Shown one piece after another: positions 41,555 to 50,852 of a DNA stretch of 64,000 nucleotides. The translations under genes were made by a program, and so were the position numbers. The notes beneath the pieces are model-generated. The model made no database searches. It was given only the letters and a program-made list of their open reading frames with translations, and was not told the DNA's origin. Every line of letters begins with the position of its first letter. Within the stretch, counting starts at the first letter, position 1. This DNA comes from Bin87 sp964347975 (GTDB lineage: Bacteria > Chloroflexota > Dehalococcoidia > Lucifugimonadales > UBA3495), in the NCBI GenBank assembly GCA_964347975.1, contig CAYGAY010000016.1:9644-73643 (forward strand), given 5' to 3'.

Positions 41555-41573
41555 GGCGCGAAAGGCAGATTCC

Positions 41574-42530
41574 ATGCGACAGTACGCATTGAAACGCATA
41601 GCATTGATCATCCCTACCGTGCTGCTGGTGTCCATCATCGTGTTCACGGTGATGCGATTGTTGCCCGGCGACCCGGCACTGGTGATTTTGAGCGAAGGCG
41701 ACGCGGCCTTTACCCAGGAGGAGCTGGAAAGCCTCCGCAAGCAGCTGGGAACCGACCGTCCTATCGTCGTTCAGTACGGAGATTGGATTTACGGGCTGGT
41801 TCAGGGAGATCTGGGCACTTCTATCTGGCGGTCGGGACAGCCGGTTTCCAAACTGGTCGGCGACCGGATATTCCGCACGCTGGAGTTGGCGGTGCTGGCA
41901 ATCCTGATCGCGGTGGTTTTCGCGGTGCCGCTGGGGGTAATTTCGGCAATTAAACCGGACAGCGTTATCGACTATTTCGCCAGAGTCATTGCCCTGGTGG
42001 GGATTTCTGTTCCCACGTTCTTCGCGGGTCTATTGGTTGTGCTGGTGCTTTCTCGCGGCTTCGGCTGGCTGCCGCCCCTGGGCTACACGGATCTATGGGA
42101 TGACCCCTGGAAGAACATTCAACAGATGTTCTTGCCGGCGTTGGCTTTGGGTTTTTATGACATGGCCTTCATCGCCCGGGTTACGCGCTCATCCATGATG
42201 GAAATAATTCGCGAAGACTACATGCGGACGGCGCGGGCCAAAGGATTGGCGGAGCGGATAGTCCTGGTGCGGCATGGCTTGAAAAACGCCGTACTCCCTA
42301 TCCTGACCATTTCGGGGTGGCAATTCGGCCGACTGTTCGGCGGCACGGTCATCATCGAAAGCATCTTCAAGGTTCCGGGCATCGGAACTCTGCTCATCGA
42401 AACCGTGTTCCAGCGGGACTTCCCCACCATCCAGGCCATCATCATCGTCATCGCGGTGTCCATCGTCATCATCAACCTGTTGGTTGACCTGCTGTACGGG
42501 CTGCTCGACCCGCGCATCCGGTATGCCTAG
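41574..42530 (+). CDS. ABC transporter permease, OppB/DppB type (cassette 2)
   Basis: Encodes 318 aa, six helices, starting MRQYALKRIALIIPTVLLV, nearly identical to the cassette 1 start. The EAA loop reads DYMRTARAKGLAERIVLVRH. Length and helix layout match its cassette 1 counterpart. The upstream palindrome at 41527-41554 could affect its translation. It is followed 43 bases later by the OppC gene. Confidence 0.92.
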   Translation: MRQYALKRIALIIPTVLLVSIIVFTVMRLLPGDPALVILSEGDAAFTQEELESLRKQLGTDRPIVVQYGDWIYGLVQGDLGTSIWRSGQPVSKLVGDRIFRTLELAVLAILIAVVFAVPLGVISAIKPDSVIDYFARVIALVGISVPTFFAGLLVVLVLSRGFGWLPPLGYTDLWDDPWKNIQQMFLPALALGFYDMAFIARVTRSSMMEIIREDYMRTARAKGLAERIVLVRHGLKNAVLPILTISGWQFGRLFGGTVIIESIFKVPGIGTLLIETVFQRDFPTIQAIIIVIAVSIVIINLLVDLLYGLLDPRIRYA

Positions 42531-42573
42531 ACCCGGCGCAAACCGTTGAACCCGACCACGGAGAATTAGCTGG

Positions 42574-43503
42574 ATGACTACGATTAACGCCGGGCAGGGA
42601 CTATCTGTTGCCGATGGCGACGCTCAACTGCTGGACATGCGCCCGCGGCAGACGCAGGTGCAAAGGCTGGTCAACTTCGCCAGAACCAAGCCCTTGGGAG
42701 CGGTCAGCGCTGTCATCATTCTGCTGACAATTCTGGCGGCGGCGGTCTCCTACGCGATACCGGGTATTTTGCCTCACGACCCTCTGGACGTGCGCGCCCA
42801 CGAGGAGAAATATCTGCCGCCGCAACCCGGAGCATGGCTGGGGAGCGATCATTTGGGAAGAGACGAGCTGAGCCGCCTCATTGCCGGTTCGCAAATCTCT
42901 ATCTACGTGGGTTTGCTCAGTGTCGGTATCGGCGTTACTTTGGGCGCCCTCATCGGCATCATCAGCGCATACGTGGGCGGCGCGGTTGACCTGGCCATTC
43001 AACGGTTGGTTGACGCGATGATGGCCTTCCCGCCCATCATCCTCGCGTTGGGACTGGTGGCGGTTTTGGGAGGCTCCGCCAACAACGTCATCATTGCCTT
43101 GTTGGTCATCCTGTTGCCGGGCACCATCAGAGTAATCCGTTCCCAGGTATTAAGCATCAAGGAACTGGACTATACTTTGGCGGCCACCGCCATCGGAGCC
43201 GGTTCCATCCGCATCATGCTGCGCCACATCCTGCCCAACGTGGTAGCCAGCTATATCGTGCTGGGAACCATAACTCTGGGATTTGCCATCATCATCGAGG
43301 CGTCGCTGTCTTTCCTGGGGGTGGGCGTACCGCCGGACATTCCCACGTGGGGCGGAATGCTGACCCGAGGCACTGAGGAAATCCGCATTGCCTGGTGGCT
43401 CGCCGTCTTTCCCGGTATCGCCATATCCATAGTGGTGTTCGCCATTAACTTCCTTGGCGACGCGCTGCGCGATACGCTGGACCCGCGGCTGCGGGGACGG
43501 TAG
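42574..43503 (+). CDS. ABC transporter permease, OppC/DppC type (cassette 2)
   Basis: Encodes 309 aa. LLDMRPRQTQVQRLVNFART in the N-terminal cytoplasmic part is close to cassette 1. It has a slightly longer first periplasmic loop (HDPLDVRAHEEKYLPPQPG), SDHLGRDELSRLIAGSQIS and the EAA loop LDYTLAATAIGAGSIRIMLRH. The C-terminal RDTLDPRLRGR is identical to that of cassette 1. The ATG follows a GGAG site. Confidence 0.92.
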   Translation: MTTINAGQGLSVADGDAQLLDMRPRQTQVQRLVNFARTKPLGAVSAVIILLTILAAAVSYAIPGILPHDPLDVRAHEEKYLPPQPGAWLGSDHLGRDELSRLIAGSQISIYVGLLSVGIGVTLGALIGIISAYVGGAVDLAIQRLVDAMMAFPPIILALGLVAVLGGSANNVIIALLVILLPGTIRVIRSQVLSIKELDYTLAATAIGAGSIRIMLRHILPNVVASYIVLGTITLGFAIIIEASLSFLGVGVPPDIPTWGGMLTRGTEEIRIAWWLAVFPGIAISIVVFAINFLGDALRDTLDPRLRGR

Positions 43504-43526
43504 GCGGTCATACTATCCAGCAATCG

Positions 43527-43559
43527 GTGGGGGGCGGGTTTGTGAAACCCGCCCCCCAC
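43527..43559. terminator. Strong bidirectional hairpin at the end of cassette 2
   Basis: Arms GTGGGGGGCGGGTTT (43527-43541) and AAACCCGCCCCCCAC (43545-43559) pair over 15 bases with a 3-base loop. The core GGGCGGGTTT is shared with the cassette 1 hairpin. It lies between convergent OppC and retropepsin-like genes. Confidence 0.7.
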
Positions 43560-43599
43560 TGACTTTCTAGAACCGGCAACCGGGCGACGGGCGACTCTT

Positions 43600-43959
43600 T
43601 TACAAGTCCAGCTCCTCTATCGCAACCAGGCGTGGATTCGGGTCGGTGGGGTCAACCATCAGATTGAAAATCTCCAGCGTAGTCGCGCCTAACAGATACC
43701 TATCCTCAGGCCCGAATATGACCGGGCAAGTCCGTTGCCGGCCCGCAATGCTGAAACGCGCATCGGCTACATCATATTCAACGCGCCGTCCATCGGCCAC
43801 TCTAAAGCGGAGACGCTCCAGAGGCGTCACCTCCAGCTGTGCCAGTAGGGACGCCGGGGCCATAGAATGCGCGGCGCCGGTATCAACTAACGCTGATACC
43901 TGATGCAAGTCGCCGCCGTGAGGATGGCCGATGCCGACCTTCACCCGAAAGGCCCCCAT
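43600..43959 (-). CDS. Retropepsin-like (clan AA) aspartyl protease domain protein (cassette 2)
   Basis: Encodes 119 aa, the same length as the 38580 protein and alignable without gaps by eye: SALVDTGAAHSMAPASLL with Asp26, DARFSIAGRQRTCPVIFG, and DRYLLGATTLE. ATG 43959 follows GGAGG 7 bases away. Its repeated position behind an OppC gene supports a link to the transporter or an ancestral block duplication. Ala29 replaces Ser after Asp-Thr-Gly, common in the clan. Confidence 0.8.
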   Translation of the reverse strand: MGAFRVKVGIGHPHGGDLHQVSALVDTGAAHSMAPASLLAQLEVTPLERLRFRVADGRRVEYDVADARFSIAGRQRTCPVIFGPEDRYLLGATTLEIFNLMVDPTDPNPRLVAIEELDL

Positions 43960-44094
43960 GTACTCGCCTCCGAGCTATGCGTAGCTCACGCTTTGATACT
44001 ACGTCGCCCCATCAATACCGTCAACGCCGTCAATTTTCCGCCCATCCTCTGCCGGGCGTGCTAAACTGCGTCCAAACCTACCGGAGGTTCCGTT

Positions 44095-45027
44095 ATGTCC
44101 TGGAGTTTTGAACTGGTCGCCGGTCCCTACGGCGGCACTACGGAGGGACCGGTTTGGGACGGTCAAGCAGTGCTGTTCACGCATATCCCGGCTTCCAGGA
44201 TTTTGCGTTACGATCCTAAGACTGGCGAAGTGTCGGAGTACTTCAACGAAACCTTCAACACTAACGGTCTGTGTTTCGATGCCAATGGCAATCTTTACGG
44301 ATGCCAGCAAGGCCGCCGCCGAATTGCGCGTTTTGACGCGACAACTAATACGATGACGTCGCTGCCGCATCTCTTGGATGGAAAGCGTCACAACAATCCC
44401 AACGACTTGGCAGTGGATAAATCCGGGCGCATCTGGTTCACCGATCCCTATTCCGGCATTGGCGGCAGTGGGCCACAGGAATTGGACCATATGTCGGTGC
44501 TGCGCCTGGCCCCCAGGGGAAATGACCAATGGGATTTGGTGCGAGCCACCACCGACATCAGCCGTCCGAACGGAATTTTAGTCAGCCGTGACCAGAAGAC
44601 CGTGTACATCGCACAGAGTGATTATGGCGCGGACCGGCGCCGCGAACTCCGCGCCTACCCGATCAACGACGACGGATCCCTTGGCGAATACCGCACGCTG
44701 CACACCTTTGGCATCGACGGAGGCGCTATCGACGGCGATATGCGCGGCCAGGGCAGCAGCGGAGTGCAGCGGGGCGTGGACGGCATGACATTGGACGATG
44801 AGGGGAACATCATCGTCTGCGCCGGCTGGGAGGCCGCCGGCCCGGGCCCAATCATATATGTGTTCTCGCCGGAAGGTCGCGTGCTGGAAACCCATCCGAT
44901 GCGCGTTGACCGACCCACCAACTGTTGCTTTGGCGACCCTGATATGCGTTCATTGTACGTCACTACCGGCGGCGGCCATCTGTTCCGGGCACGAACCAAC
45001 CGCACCGGTTGGATCATGTGGCCGTAA
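44095..45027 (+). CDS. SMP-30/gluconolactonase/LRE-like sugar lactonase
   Basis: Encodes 310 aa of a six-bladed propeller of the SMP-30 family: GGTTEGPVWDGQAVLFTHIP (metal-binding Glu at the start), NNPNDLAVDKSGRIWFTDPY (Asn and Asp ligands) and GVDGMTLDDEGNIIVCAG (Asp). The fold hydrolyses sugar lactones, and PcaD-like roles are known for some relatives. ATG 44095 has CCGGAGG 7 bases upstream. The BNR gene follows in the same direction 84 bases later. Confidence 0.85.
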   Translation: MSWSFELVAGPYGGTTEGPVWDGQAVLFTHIPASRILRYDPKTGEVSEYFNETFNTNGLCFDANGNLYGCQQGRRRIARFDATTNTMTSLPHLLDGKRHNNPNDLAVDKSGRIWFTDPYSGIGGSGPQELDHMSVLRLAPRGNDQWDLVRATTDISRPNGILVSRDQKTVYIAQSDYGADRRRELRAYPINDDGSLGEYRTLHTFGIDGGAIDGDMRGQGSSGVQRGVDGMTLDDEGNIIVCAGWEAAGPGPIIYVFSPEGRVLETHPMRVDRPTNCCFGDPDMRSLYVTTGGGHLFRARTNRTGWIMWP

Positions 45028-45111
45028 CGAACGGCAACACTTGACAAGCCACGACATTGCGCAAACAATCTGCTGAACCGCAACCGCTACCCAACCCAGG
45101 AGAAGAGGCAA

Positions 45112-46191
45112 ATGACTACCGTCACCGCCCACAACACCAACGTTTACGTCGGTCTGGCCGGCGAGAGCGCTCTCATTATCGGCGCCGAAGGCACCCCGTT
45201 GGGCGAAGGGGGAATGTACCGACTCGCCGATGGGCAATCCGAATGGGCGTCCATTGAGAACGGTTTGCCCGAGAATCCCCAGGTCCGCGCCCTGCTGGCT
45301 CACCCTGACCAGCCGGCGACGATTTTCGCCGGCACCCAGGACGGCGTGTATCGCACCGACGACCGGGGCGAAAACTGGCGCCGCACCGACACTCTCAGCG
45401 GAGACGTTTGGTCGCTGGCTGCCCATCCCAACGATTCCAGCATCATGTTCGCCGGCTACGATGCGGGGCGGGTGTGTCGTTCCGACGACGGCGGCGCTAC
45501 GTGGCGGCAATTGAACACCGAAGGGCTGGTGCATCCACACATCACCATGAACCCCCACGAAATCTGCAAGCGCGTCATTGGCATCAGCATTGATCCCGCA
45601 TATCCGGATGATGTGTACGGAGCCATTGAAGTTGGCGGGTTGATAGCCTCCCGAGACGGGGGCGAAACCTGGTCCTGCATCACTGACGGGCATTACACCC
45701 GCCTGGGACCGGTGGACCTGCACGGCGTGCAGGTTAACCCGGCTCAGCCCGGATTGGTGTACATCATCACCCAGTTGGCGATGTTCCGCAGCCGTGAACG
45801 CGGTAGCGATTGGGAATTCGTGCCCATCGAAGAGATGTTCGAGGGCGGCAGCTACTGTCGGGATCTGATTGTTGACCCCAGCGATCCCAGCCGAATGTAC
45901 CTGGCCGCCGGAGCCGGTGGCGGCAGCGCGCCGGCCGGCACCATCGACGCCGGAGTCCTCGTCCGCTCCACTGATGCGGGCGAAACTTGGGAGCGCGTTG
46001 ACCTTGGCGAAGTTGCTCCGGCTCGAATGTTCCAGATCGCAATCGACCGCAACGCTCCTCGCAACGTCTATTGCTGCGACCGGGACGGCCACGTCTATTG
46101 CAGCAACGACGGCGGCAATGAGTGGACCCGCACCGATATTCCGGTTGAAATATCCCGGGGCCGCCACGTCTATCCCATGGTCGCCGCCTAG
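45112..46191 (+). CDS. BNR/Asp-box beta-propeller protein (sialidase/YCF48-like)
   Basis: Encodes 359 aa with six Asp-box (SxDxGxxW) repeats: YRTDDRGENW, CRSDDGGATW, ASRDGGETW, FRSRERGSDW, RSTDAGETW and CSNDGGNEW. The repeats give a seven- or six-bladed propeller as in sialidases and VPS10-type proteins. No catalytic Arg triad is evident and no signal peptide was found, so a binding role is more likely than glycosidase activity. GGAGAAGAGG lies before ATG 45112. Similar proteins often accompany SMP-30 or dehydrogenases in Chloroflexota. Confidence 0.82.
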   Translation: MTTVTAHNTNVYVGLAGESALIIGAEGTPLGEGGMYRLADGQSEWASIENGLPENPQVRALLAHPDQPATIFAGTQDGVYRTDDRGENWRRTDTLSGDVWSLAAHPNDSSIMFAGYDAGRVCRSDDGGATWRQLNTEGLVHPHITMNPHEICKRVIGISIDPAYPDDVYGAIEVGGLIASRDGGETWSCITDGHYTRLGPVDLHGVQVNPAQPGLVYIITQLAMFRSRERGSDWEFVPIEEMFEGGSYCRDLIVDPSDPSRMYLAAGAGGGSAPAGTIDAGVLVRSTDAGETWERVDLGEVAPARMFQIAIDRNAPRNVYCCDRDGHVYCSNDGGNEWTRTDIPVEISRGRHVYPMVAA

Positions 46192-46197
46192 TCCTTT

Positions 46198-46250
46198 TCC
46201 GTCATTCCGGCGTAGGCCGGAATCCAGGCTGTTTCGCCGGAATGACGGAA
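46198..46250. repeat. REPIN-like repeat, family A, copy 3 (short)
   Basis: CCGTCATTCCGGCGTAGGCCGG at the left and GCCGGAATGACGGAA at the right. The two hairpin units lie closer than in the 31523 copy. Confidence 0.7.
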
Positions 46251-46275
46251 ATGAAACCCCGGAGGGATAAAAATC

Positions 46276-46899
46276 GTGTCATCCAACCCGCTGTGGAGCG
46301 CAACCCTGCGAGTAGGGGAAGCCGACCTGGAATACATGGCTCTGGAGGCTGGCGATTTGCCTGAAGACCTGCGCGGCTATCAATTGGCTCGCGAGGGGCC
46401 CTTGGACAACCAGGAAATGGCCGAAAACGGGTTCAAGGGGAACACGGCCGACCGGTTCCGCGAGGCGGGCCGGGTGGGCGGCTTCATGCGCGAATTTGTC
46501 CCCACATCAGATGTCTCCCCCGCCAGTGGCGTCAATTTCGTGGGAGCCACCGTTGTACATCTATTTGAGAACCCTGGTCAGGTTTCAGGTTGGATGTCGG
46601 ATATCTTTGTGAAAGACTTTGAAGATAACGTTGGTGAAGGCGTCGGTTCCGGCCAGCAAATTGTTTCTGTCCAGCGGTTGGAACCCGGCGGATTTTACGA
46701 CGAGGCAGTGGGGCTTTACGTGCTGCAAGGGGGCCCGGCTGGCCTGCTGTCGTCCACAGTGATCGACTTTCGCGTGGGTCGTCTCCTCGGGGTGGCGTTC
46801 GTGGGGTCCATCGGTGAACACGACCGCTCGGAACTCGCCACGGAGATGGCGCTGGCCCTGGAAAAGCGGATCGTGCAAGTGGCTCTGGGCGGGAGGTAG
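46276..46899 (+). CDS. Hypothetical protein, beta-rich
   Basis: Encodes 207 aa from GTG 46276 with GGAGGG 10 bases upstream. The sequence alternates strands and short helices: LWSATLRVGEADLEYMAL, a middle stretch with VNFVGATVVHLFE, and LLGVAFVGSIGEHDRSELAT. No signal peptide, no membrane helix, no recognised motif. No function is assigned. Confidence 0.6.
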   Translation: MSSNPLWSATLRVGEADLEYMALEAGDLPEDLRGYQLAREGPLDNQEMAENGFKGNTADRFREAGRVGGFMREFVPTSDVSPASGVNFVGATVVHLFENPGQVSGWMSDIFVKDFEDNVGEGVGSGQQIVSVQRLEPGGFYDEAVGLYVLQGGPAGLLSSTVIDFRVGRLLGVAFVGSIGEHDRSELATEMALALEKRIVQVALGGR

Positions 46900-47000
46900 G
46901 GATCTACGATCAATCCACCGGAGGCATCGCCGCAATGTTCCGGCGCTTTTATCAACAGGCGGCGGCTCATTTGGATGAGCCGTAGTCCGGAGCGTATGCG

Positions 47001-47843
47001 CTACGGCGCAATTGCCGGAGCATCCGCAGGCTGGGTAATCAGGATACTGGGGTCAATCAGAATGATTACTATCATCACCCATTCCAGCAGGCCCAGCGCT
47101 ACCAATACCATCTCCATCAGACTCAATCGCATCCAACCTAACCGCATTCCCAGGCGGTGCCGCCAGAAGCGATTGATATTGCCTTGCGCCTGATGTATGA
47201 CAAACGCCAGTAACCCTACTTGCGCTGCATTGAGGGCAAAGTAGGCAACTTGATCCACGGGCGTTATCAGTGAATCTGCGACTATCGTGCCCTCTGCCAG
47301 TAACAGCATCCACCAAATCAGGCCCAACCCTGCTGCCCTCAGGGGGTTCAGCGTAGTCGGAACACCACGCATCTCCATCAACTCTTGAAATACTCGGAAG
47401 TGCGCGTGTAACCTGAACAACCCATAGAAGGGCACCAACATGGCCAGCGCGTGCCAGAATGGGTAGGCGGTTTCTCCCGTGTGGTCACGGTAGTGTCGCC
47501 AAGTGATGTACGCCCAGTAAAGCGCATATAACCCGGCACTCAAAAAGGTCAACAGGGCAACTCGAGCCGGGGGTATGTAATAGGGAATGTCGTCGTCGGC
47601 CAAGCCGGGGTAATTCGGCCGACTAGGCGCCGGCACGCCGGCCGCCGGGCGATGCTCCGGGCCGGGAGCGTAGGGTGCGCCGGCGAGTCGGTCAATCCCG
47701 GCCGGCGCACTGGACGCGGGGGAAGGCGGTGTCAGTTCGGCGCCGCAGTTGCCGCAAAAGCGGTGTTCCAGCGCATGATGCGTGCCGCAGCGTGGACAGG
47801 TAAGGGCGTCGCCGGAAGCCACGGTGATCAGGCTTTGCCCCAT
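47001..47843 (-). CDS. Zinc-ribbon, DUF4234-like membrane protein
   Basis: Encodes 280 aa. The N-terminus holds a zinc ribbon, LTCPRCGTHHALEHRFCGNCGAEL (two CxxC pairs, about residues 14-38), then a Pro-rich linker, then about five membrane helices, beginning VALLTFLSAGLYALYWAYITW, a hallmark of DUF4234. Its first codons overlap the stop of the FAH gene, suggesting one transcript. The function is unknown. Confidence 0.75.
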   Translation of the reverse strand: MGQSLITVASGDALTCPRCGTHHALEHRFCGNCGAELTPPSPASSAPAGIDRLAGAPYAPGPEHRPAAGVPAPSRPNYPGLADDDIPYYIPPARVALLTFLSAGLYALYWAYITWRHYRDHTGETAYPFWHALAMLVPFYGLFRLHAHFRVFQELMEMRGVPTTLNPLRAAGLGLIWWMLLLAEGTIVADSLITPVDQVAYFALNAAQVGLLAFVIHQAQGNINRFWRHRLGMRLGWMRLSLMEMVLVALGLLEWVMIVIILIDPSILITQPADAPAIAP

Positions 47844-48613
47844 ACCACGGGGTTGCTCAGCGTGCCTATGCCGTTGACCGTGATGTCACATACGTCTCCG
47901 TCCTTCATATTTTCGGTCGCGCCATCGGTTCCCATCCACAGGATGTCGCCAGGCACCAGGGTGAGATACTTGCTCATGTCGCTGATGTACTCGCGGACGC
48001 CGAAAATGGCCGTGTTGAGGTCGTATTCGCCTACCACGCGCTCGTTGACCTGGATGGTGACGTGCAACTCGTCCGGGTCCAGGCCGGTGGCGATCCACGG
48101 GCCCATGGGCTTGAAGGTATCGGTGTTCTTCGCCCGCCACATGGTCCGGTCGTTGCGTTGCCAATAGCGTTCGCTGACATCGTTCCCGATGGTATAGCCC
48201 AGCACGTAATCCAGCGCTTCGCCCTGGCTCACGTTCCGGCATTCCTTGCCGATCACCACCACCACCTCGCCTTCATACTGCAGCTCCTCAGTAGCGTCGG
48301 CCGGGACCATGATCGGGTCGCCTTGTCCGGTAAGCGCGTTCACTGCGCGGTAACCCACGTCGGCTTTTTGGGGCAGGTTGGGTTCTTCGCCGCGCATATG
48401 GGCAGCCCAGGTAACGTGCTCGGGGAAATTGATCCCGGCTGCGTAGAAGGTTGGTGGTATGACCGGAGGCAGCAGTTTTACTGAGCTCAGCGCATACTTG
48501 TTGCCCGACTCCTTCAACCCGTCAAAAAGCCCACCCTGCACCTCCACAATGGTATCTCCTTCAACAATGCCGTGGACCTCGCGGTCCCCGGTGCGAAACC
48601 TGCAAATCAGCAT
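47828..48613 (-). CDS. Fumarylacetoacetate hydrolase family protein
   Basis: Encodes 261 aa. YAAGINFPEHVTWAAHM, then the metal-ligand block EGEVVVVIGKECRNVS and YTIGNDVSERYWQ, and GPWIATGLDP near residue 170 place it in the FAH superfamily: C-C bond hydrolysis, decarboxylation or isomerisation in catabolic pathways for aromatics and dicarboxylic acids. ATG 48613 follows AGGAGGCGAG closely; the longer frame to 48778 runs into a repeat and is not likely used. The product could act downstream of the oxidoreductases in this window; a specific substrate is not claimed. Confidence 0.87.
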   Translation of the reverse strand: MLICRFRTGDREVHGIVEGDTIVEVQGGLFDGLKESGNKYALSSVKLLPPVIPPTFYAAGINFPEHVTWAAHMRGEEPNLPQKADVGYRAVNALTGQGDPIMVPADATEELQYEGEVVVVIGKECRNVSQGEALDYVLGYTIGNDVSERYWQRNDRTMWRAKNTDTFKPMGPWIATGLDPDELHVTIQVNERVVGEYDLNTAIFGVREYISDMSKYLTLVPGDILWMGTDGATENMKDGDVCDITVNGIGTLSNPVVWGKA

Positions 48614-48748
48614 GGCCCTCGCCTCCTGTTCCTGTAAATCAGAGAGTGTTGGTTTGGTAGCGCTGCTGCCGCCAATTCTGGCACCAACGCGCCGGGGGGT
48701 CAAGCGACATCTGCTGCCGCACAGGGCAATCGCTTCATAGACTACGCA

Positions 48749-48855
48749 CCCGTCATTCCGACGAAAGCCGGAGGTCAAAAGTTATTACATGCAGGAAATA
48801 GAAATATAATTGACGAATACAGTCACTAGATTCCCGATTTCGTGGGAATGACGGG
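48749..48855. repeat. REPIN-like repeat, family A, copy 4 with AT-rich centre
   Basis: Left end CCCGTCATTCCGACGAAAGCCGG, right end TTCCCGATTTCGTGGGAATGACGGG, spaced by an AT-rich stretch with TATAATTGACG. The 11-base ends are perfect inverted repeats. Its inner sequence differs from the other copies. Confidence 0.65.
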
Positions 48856-48952
48856 CGAGGGCGGGAATGATGGCGATGGTGCGATTGCCCTGGGGGGTTG
48901 TCAGAATCAGGATTTGCCGGATAGAGGATTATCGGGATTGGCGGCGAGTGAG

Positions 48953-48980
48953 GGAGGGGCGAATAGTCATTCGCTCCTCC
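48953..48980. repeat. Palindromic repeat, family C, copy 2
   Basis: GGAGGGGCGAAT, AGTC, ATTCGCTCCTCC: same core and loop as 41527-41554, with one mismatched arm pair. It lies about 110 bases before the TPP-enzyme gene. Confidence 0.6.
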
Positions 48981-49087
48981 GAAATGAAGCCGCCCAAAAC
49001 GTTATGCTGACTGGCCGGCGTTGGCGCCGATGTTATACTTGCGGCGTCCAAAGGATCCGCAAACACGAATTGCCATGAGGTATCACC

Positions 49088-50734
49088 GTGCAAACGATTG
49101 ACGCAATTGCTGAAATTTTGAAACGAGAAGGCGTGAAGTACCTTTCCTGTTTCCCGACCACGCCGGTTATTGAGGCCTGCGCCGCCGCCGGGATCCGGCC
49201 CATCATCTGCCGTCAGGAACGGGTTGGCGTGGGAATTGCCGATGGTTACAGCCGGGTCACCAACGGCCGGCCGCCGGGCGTTTTCGCGATGCAGTACGGC
49301 CCTGGGGCAGAGAACGCGTATTCAGGCGTGGCCACTTCCTTTTCTGACTCGGCGCCCATCTTGCTGCTGCCTTTGGGTCATCCCCGCGAGCGGCAAGGGG
49401 TGTTCCCCATGTTCGACTCCATCGAGAGTTTCGCCAGCGTGACCAAGCACCTGGAGCGATTGAACCTATCCGCCAGCACCAGCCAGGTGATGCGCCGGGC
49501 GGTCAACGCTCTTTATACCGGACGACCCGGCCCGTCGATGGTGGAAATTCCGGCCGACGTGGCCCTGGAAGAGGTTTCGGAGGAAGCATTCTACTGGAGC
49601 GGCAACGTCAGGCGTTCCGCGTCCCAGGCGGACCCGGGCGACGTTGAAGCCGCCGCTCGCGCCTTGTGCTCCGCCTCCTATCCGGTCATCCACGCTGGCC
49701 AGGGCGTGATGTACGCCGAGGCCAGCGACGAACTGGTGGAGCTTGCCGAATTGCTGTCGACTCCCGTGATGACCACCCTGTTGGGCAAGAGCGGTTTTCC
49801 CGAGCAGCATCCGTTGGCCCTGGGCAGCGGCTCAGGAGTAATGTCCGGCACCGTGTACCACTTCATGCGTCGCTCCGACGTCATCTTCGGCGTGGGCTCC
49901 AGCTTCACCAAGCATGGGATGTCGATGAACCTGCCCGCTGGAAAAACCCTCATCCAGAACACCAACGACCCGCGAGACATCAACAAGGACTATGACGTGC
50001 AGTTCCCCGTCATCGGGGACGCCAAGCTCGCGTTGCGACAGATGATTGAAGCCTGCCGGGAAATCGTGGGCGATAGCCGTCGCAACAACGCGGAGGTGAC
50101 CGGCGAAATCGCCACCGTGCGCGACGCCTGGCTGGCGGAGTGGAACCACAAGACTACCGCCGGCGGCCCGCCGGTCAACCCATATCGGGTTATCACGGAT
50201 TTTCAAAGGGCCGTACCGGCCGCCGAGGCCATCATCACTCACGACTCGGGCAGCCCCCGGGACCAGATAACCCCCTTCTACCGATCCGGCGGGCCGCGCA
50301 CCTACCTGGGTTGGGGGAAGTCCCACGGTCTGGGCACGGGCCTGGGTCTGGTGATCGGCGCGAAGCTGGCGGACCCCGACAAGATGTGCGTCAACTTCAT
50401 GGGCGACGCGGCATTCGGCATGGTGGGTCTGGACTTCGAGACCGCCGTACGCAGCGGCGTTCCGATCACCACCGTCGTTCTGAACAACTCGTCCATGGCC
50501 GTGGAAACCAACGCCATGCAGCGGTCGCATGAGCTTTACAACACGCGGGATTTGGGCGGCAACTACGCCGACATGGGGCGGGCGATGGGTGGCTACGCGG
50601 AGCGAGTCACGGACCCTGACGAAATCATTCCGGCGTTCCAGCGAGCGCGGGAGCAGAACGAGAACGGCAACGCTGCGTTGCTGGAGTTCATCACCAATCA
50701 AGAGATTGAGTATTCCCATCGCCGGGCTTTCTAA
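49088..50734 (+). CDS. Thiamine pyrophosphate-dependent enzyme, acetolactate synthase-like
   Basis: Encodes 548 aa. The three TPP-enzyme domains are present: N-terminal Pyr domain with VKYLSCFPTTPVIEACAAA and RQERVGVGIADGYSRVT (catalytic Glu near residue 45), central TPP_enzyme_M, and C-terminal PP domain with MGDAAFGMVGLDFETAVRSG and VVLNNSSMAVE (GDx...NN metal motif). The reaction may be a decarboxylation or benzaldehyde-lyase-type carboligation rather than acetolactate formation, because no ilvN or ilvC is near. GTG 49088 has GAGGT 6 bases upstream. Confidence 0.88.
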   Translation: MQTIDAIAEILKREGVKYLSCFPTTPVIEACAAAGIRPIICRQERVGVGIADGYSRVTNGRPPGVFAMQYGPGAENAYSGVATSFSDSAPILLLPLGHPRERQGVFPMFDSIESFASVTKHLERLNLSASTSQVMRRAVNALYTGRPGPSMVEIPADVALEEVSEEAFYWSGNVRRSASQADPGDVEAAARALCSASYPVIHAGQGVMYAEASDELVELAELLSTPVMTTLLGKSGFPEQHPLALGSGSGVMSGTVYHFMRRSDVIFGVGSSFTKHGMSMNLPAGKTLIQNTNDPRDINKDYDVQFPVIGDAKLALRQMIEACREIVGDSRRNNAEVTGEIATVRDAWLAEWNHKTTAGGPPVNPYRVITDFQRAVPAAEAIITHDSGSPRDQITPFYRSGGPRTYLGWGKSHGLGTGLGLVIGAKLADPDKMCVNFMGDAAFGMVGLDFETAVRSGVPITTVVLNNSSMAVETNAMQRSHELYNTRDLGGNYADMGRAMGGYAERVTDPDEIIPAFQRAREQNENGNAALLEFITNQEIEYSHRRAF

Positions 50735-50782
50735 CCGTGGGCCGCGCGAATACAGCAGTAGAGGCGGCCCACAGCAAGGAGC

Positions 50783-50818
50783 GCCCTCACCCTAACCCTC
50801 TCCCTCTGGGAGAGGGAA
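50783..50818. repeat. Dispersed short repeat, family D, copy 2
   Basis: CCCTCACCCTAACCCTCTCCCTCTGGGAGAGGG with CCCTCTCCC/GGGAGAGGG arms. It lies 35 bases before the TPR gene. Confidence 0.55.
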
Positions 50819-50852
50819 CTCTGGGAACACCCGCTTAGGCGTAAACTGCACG

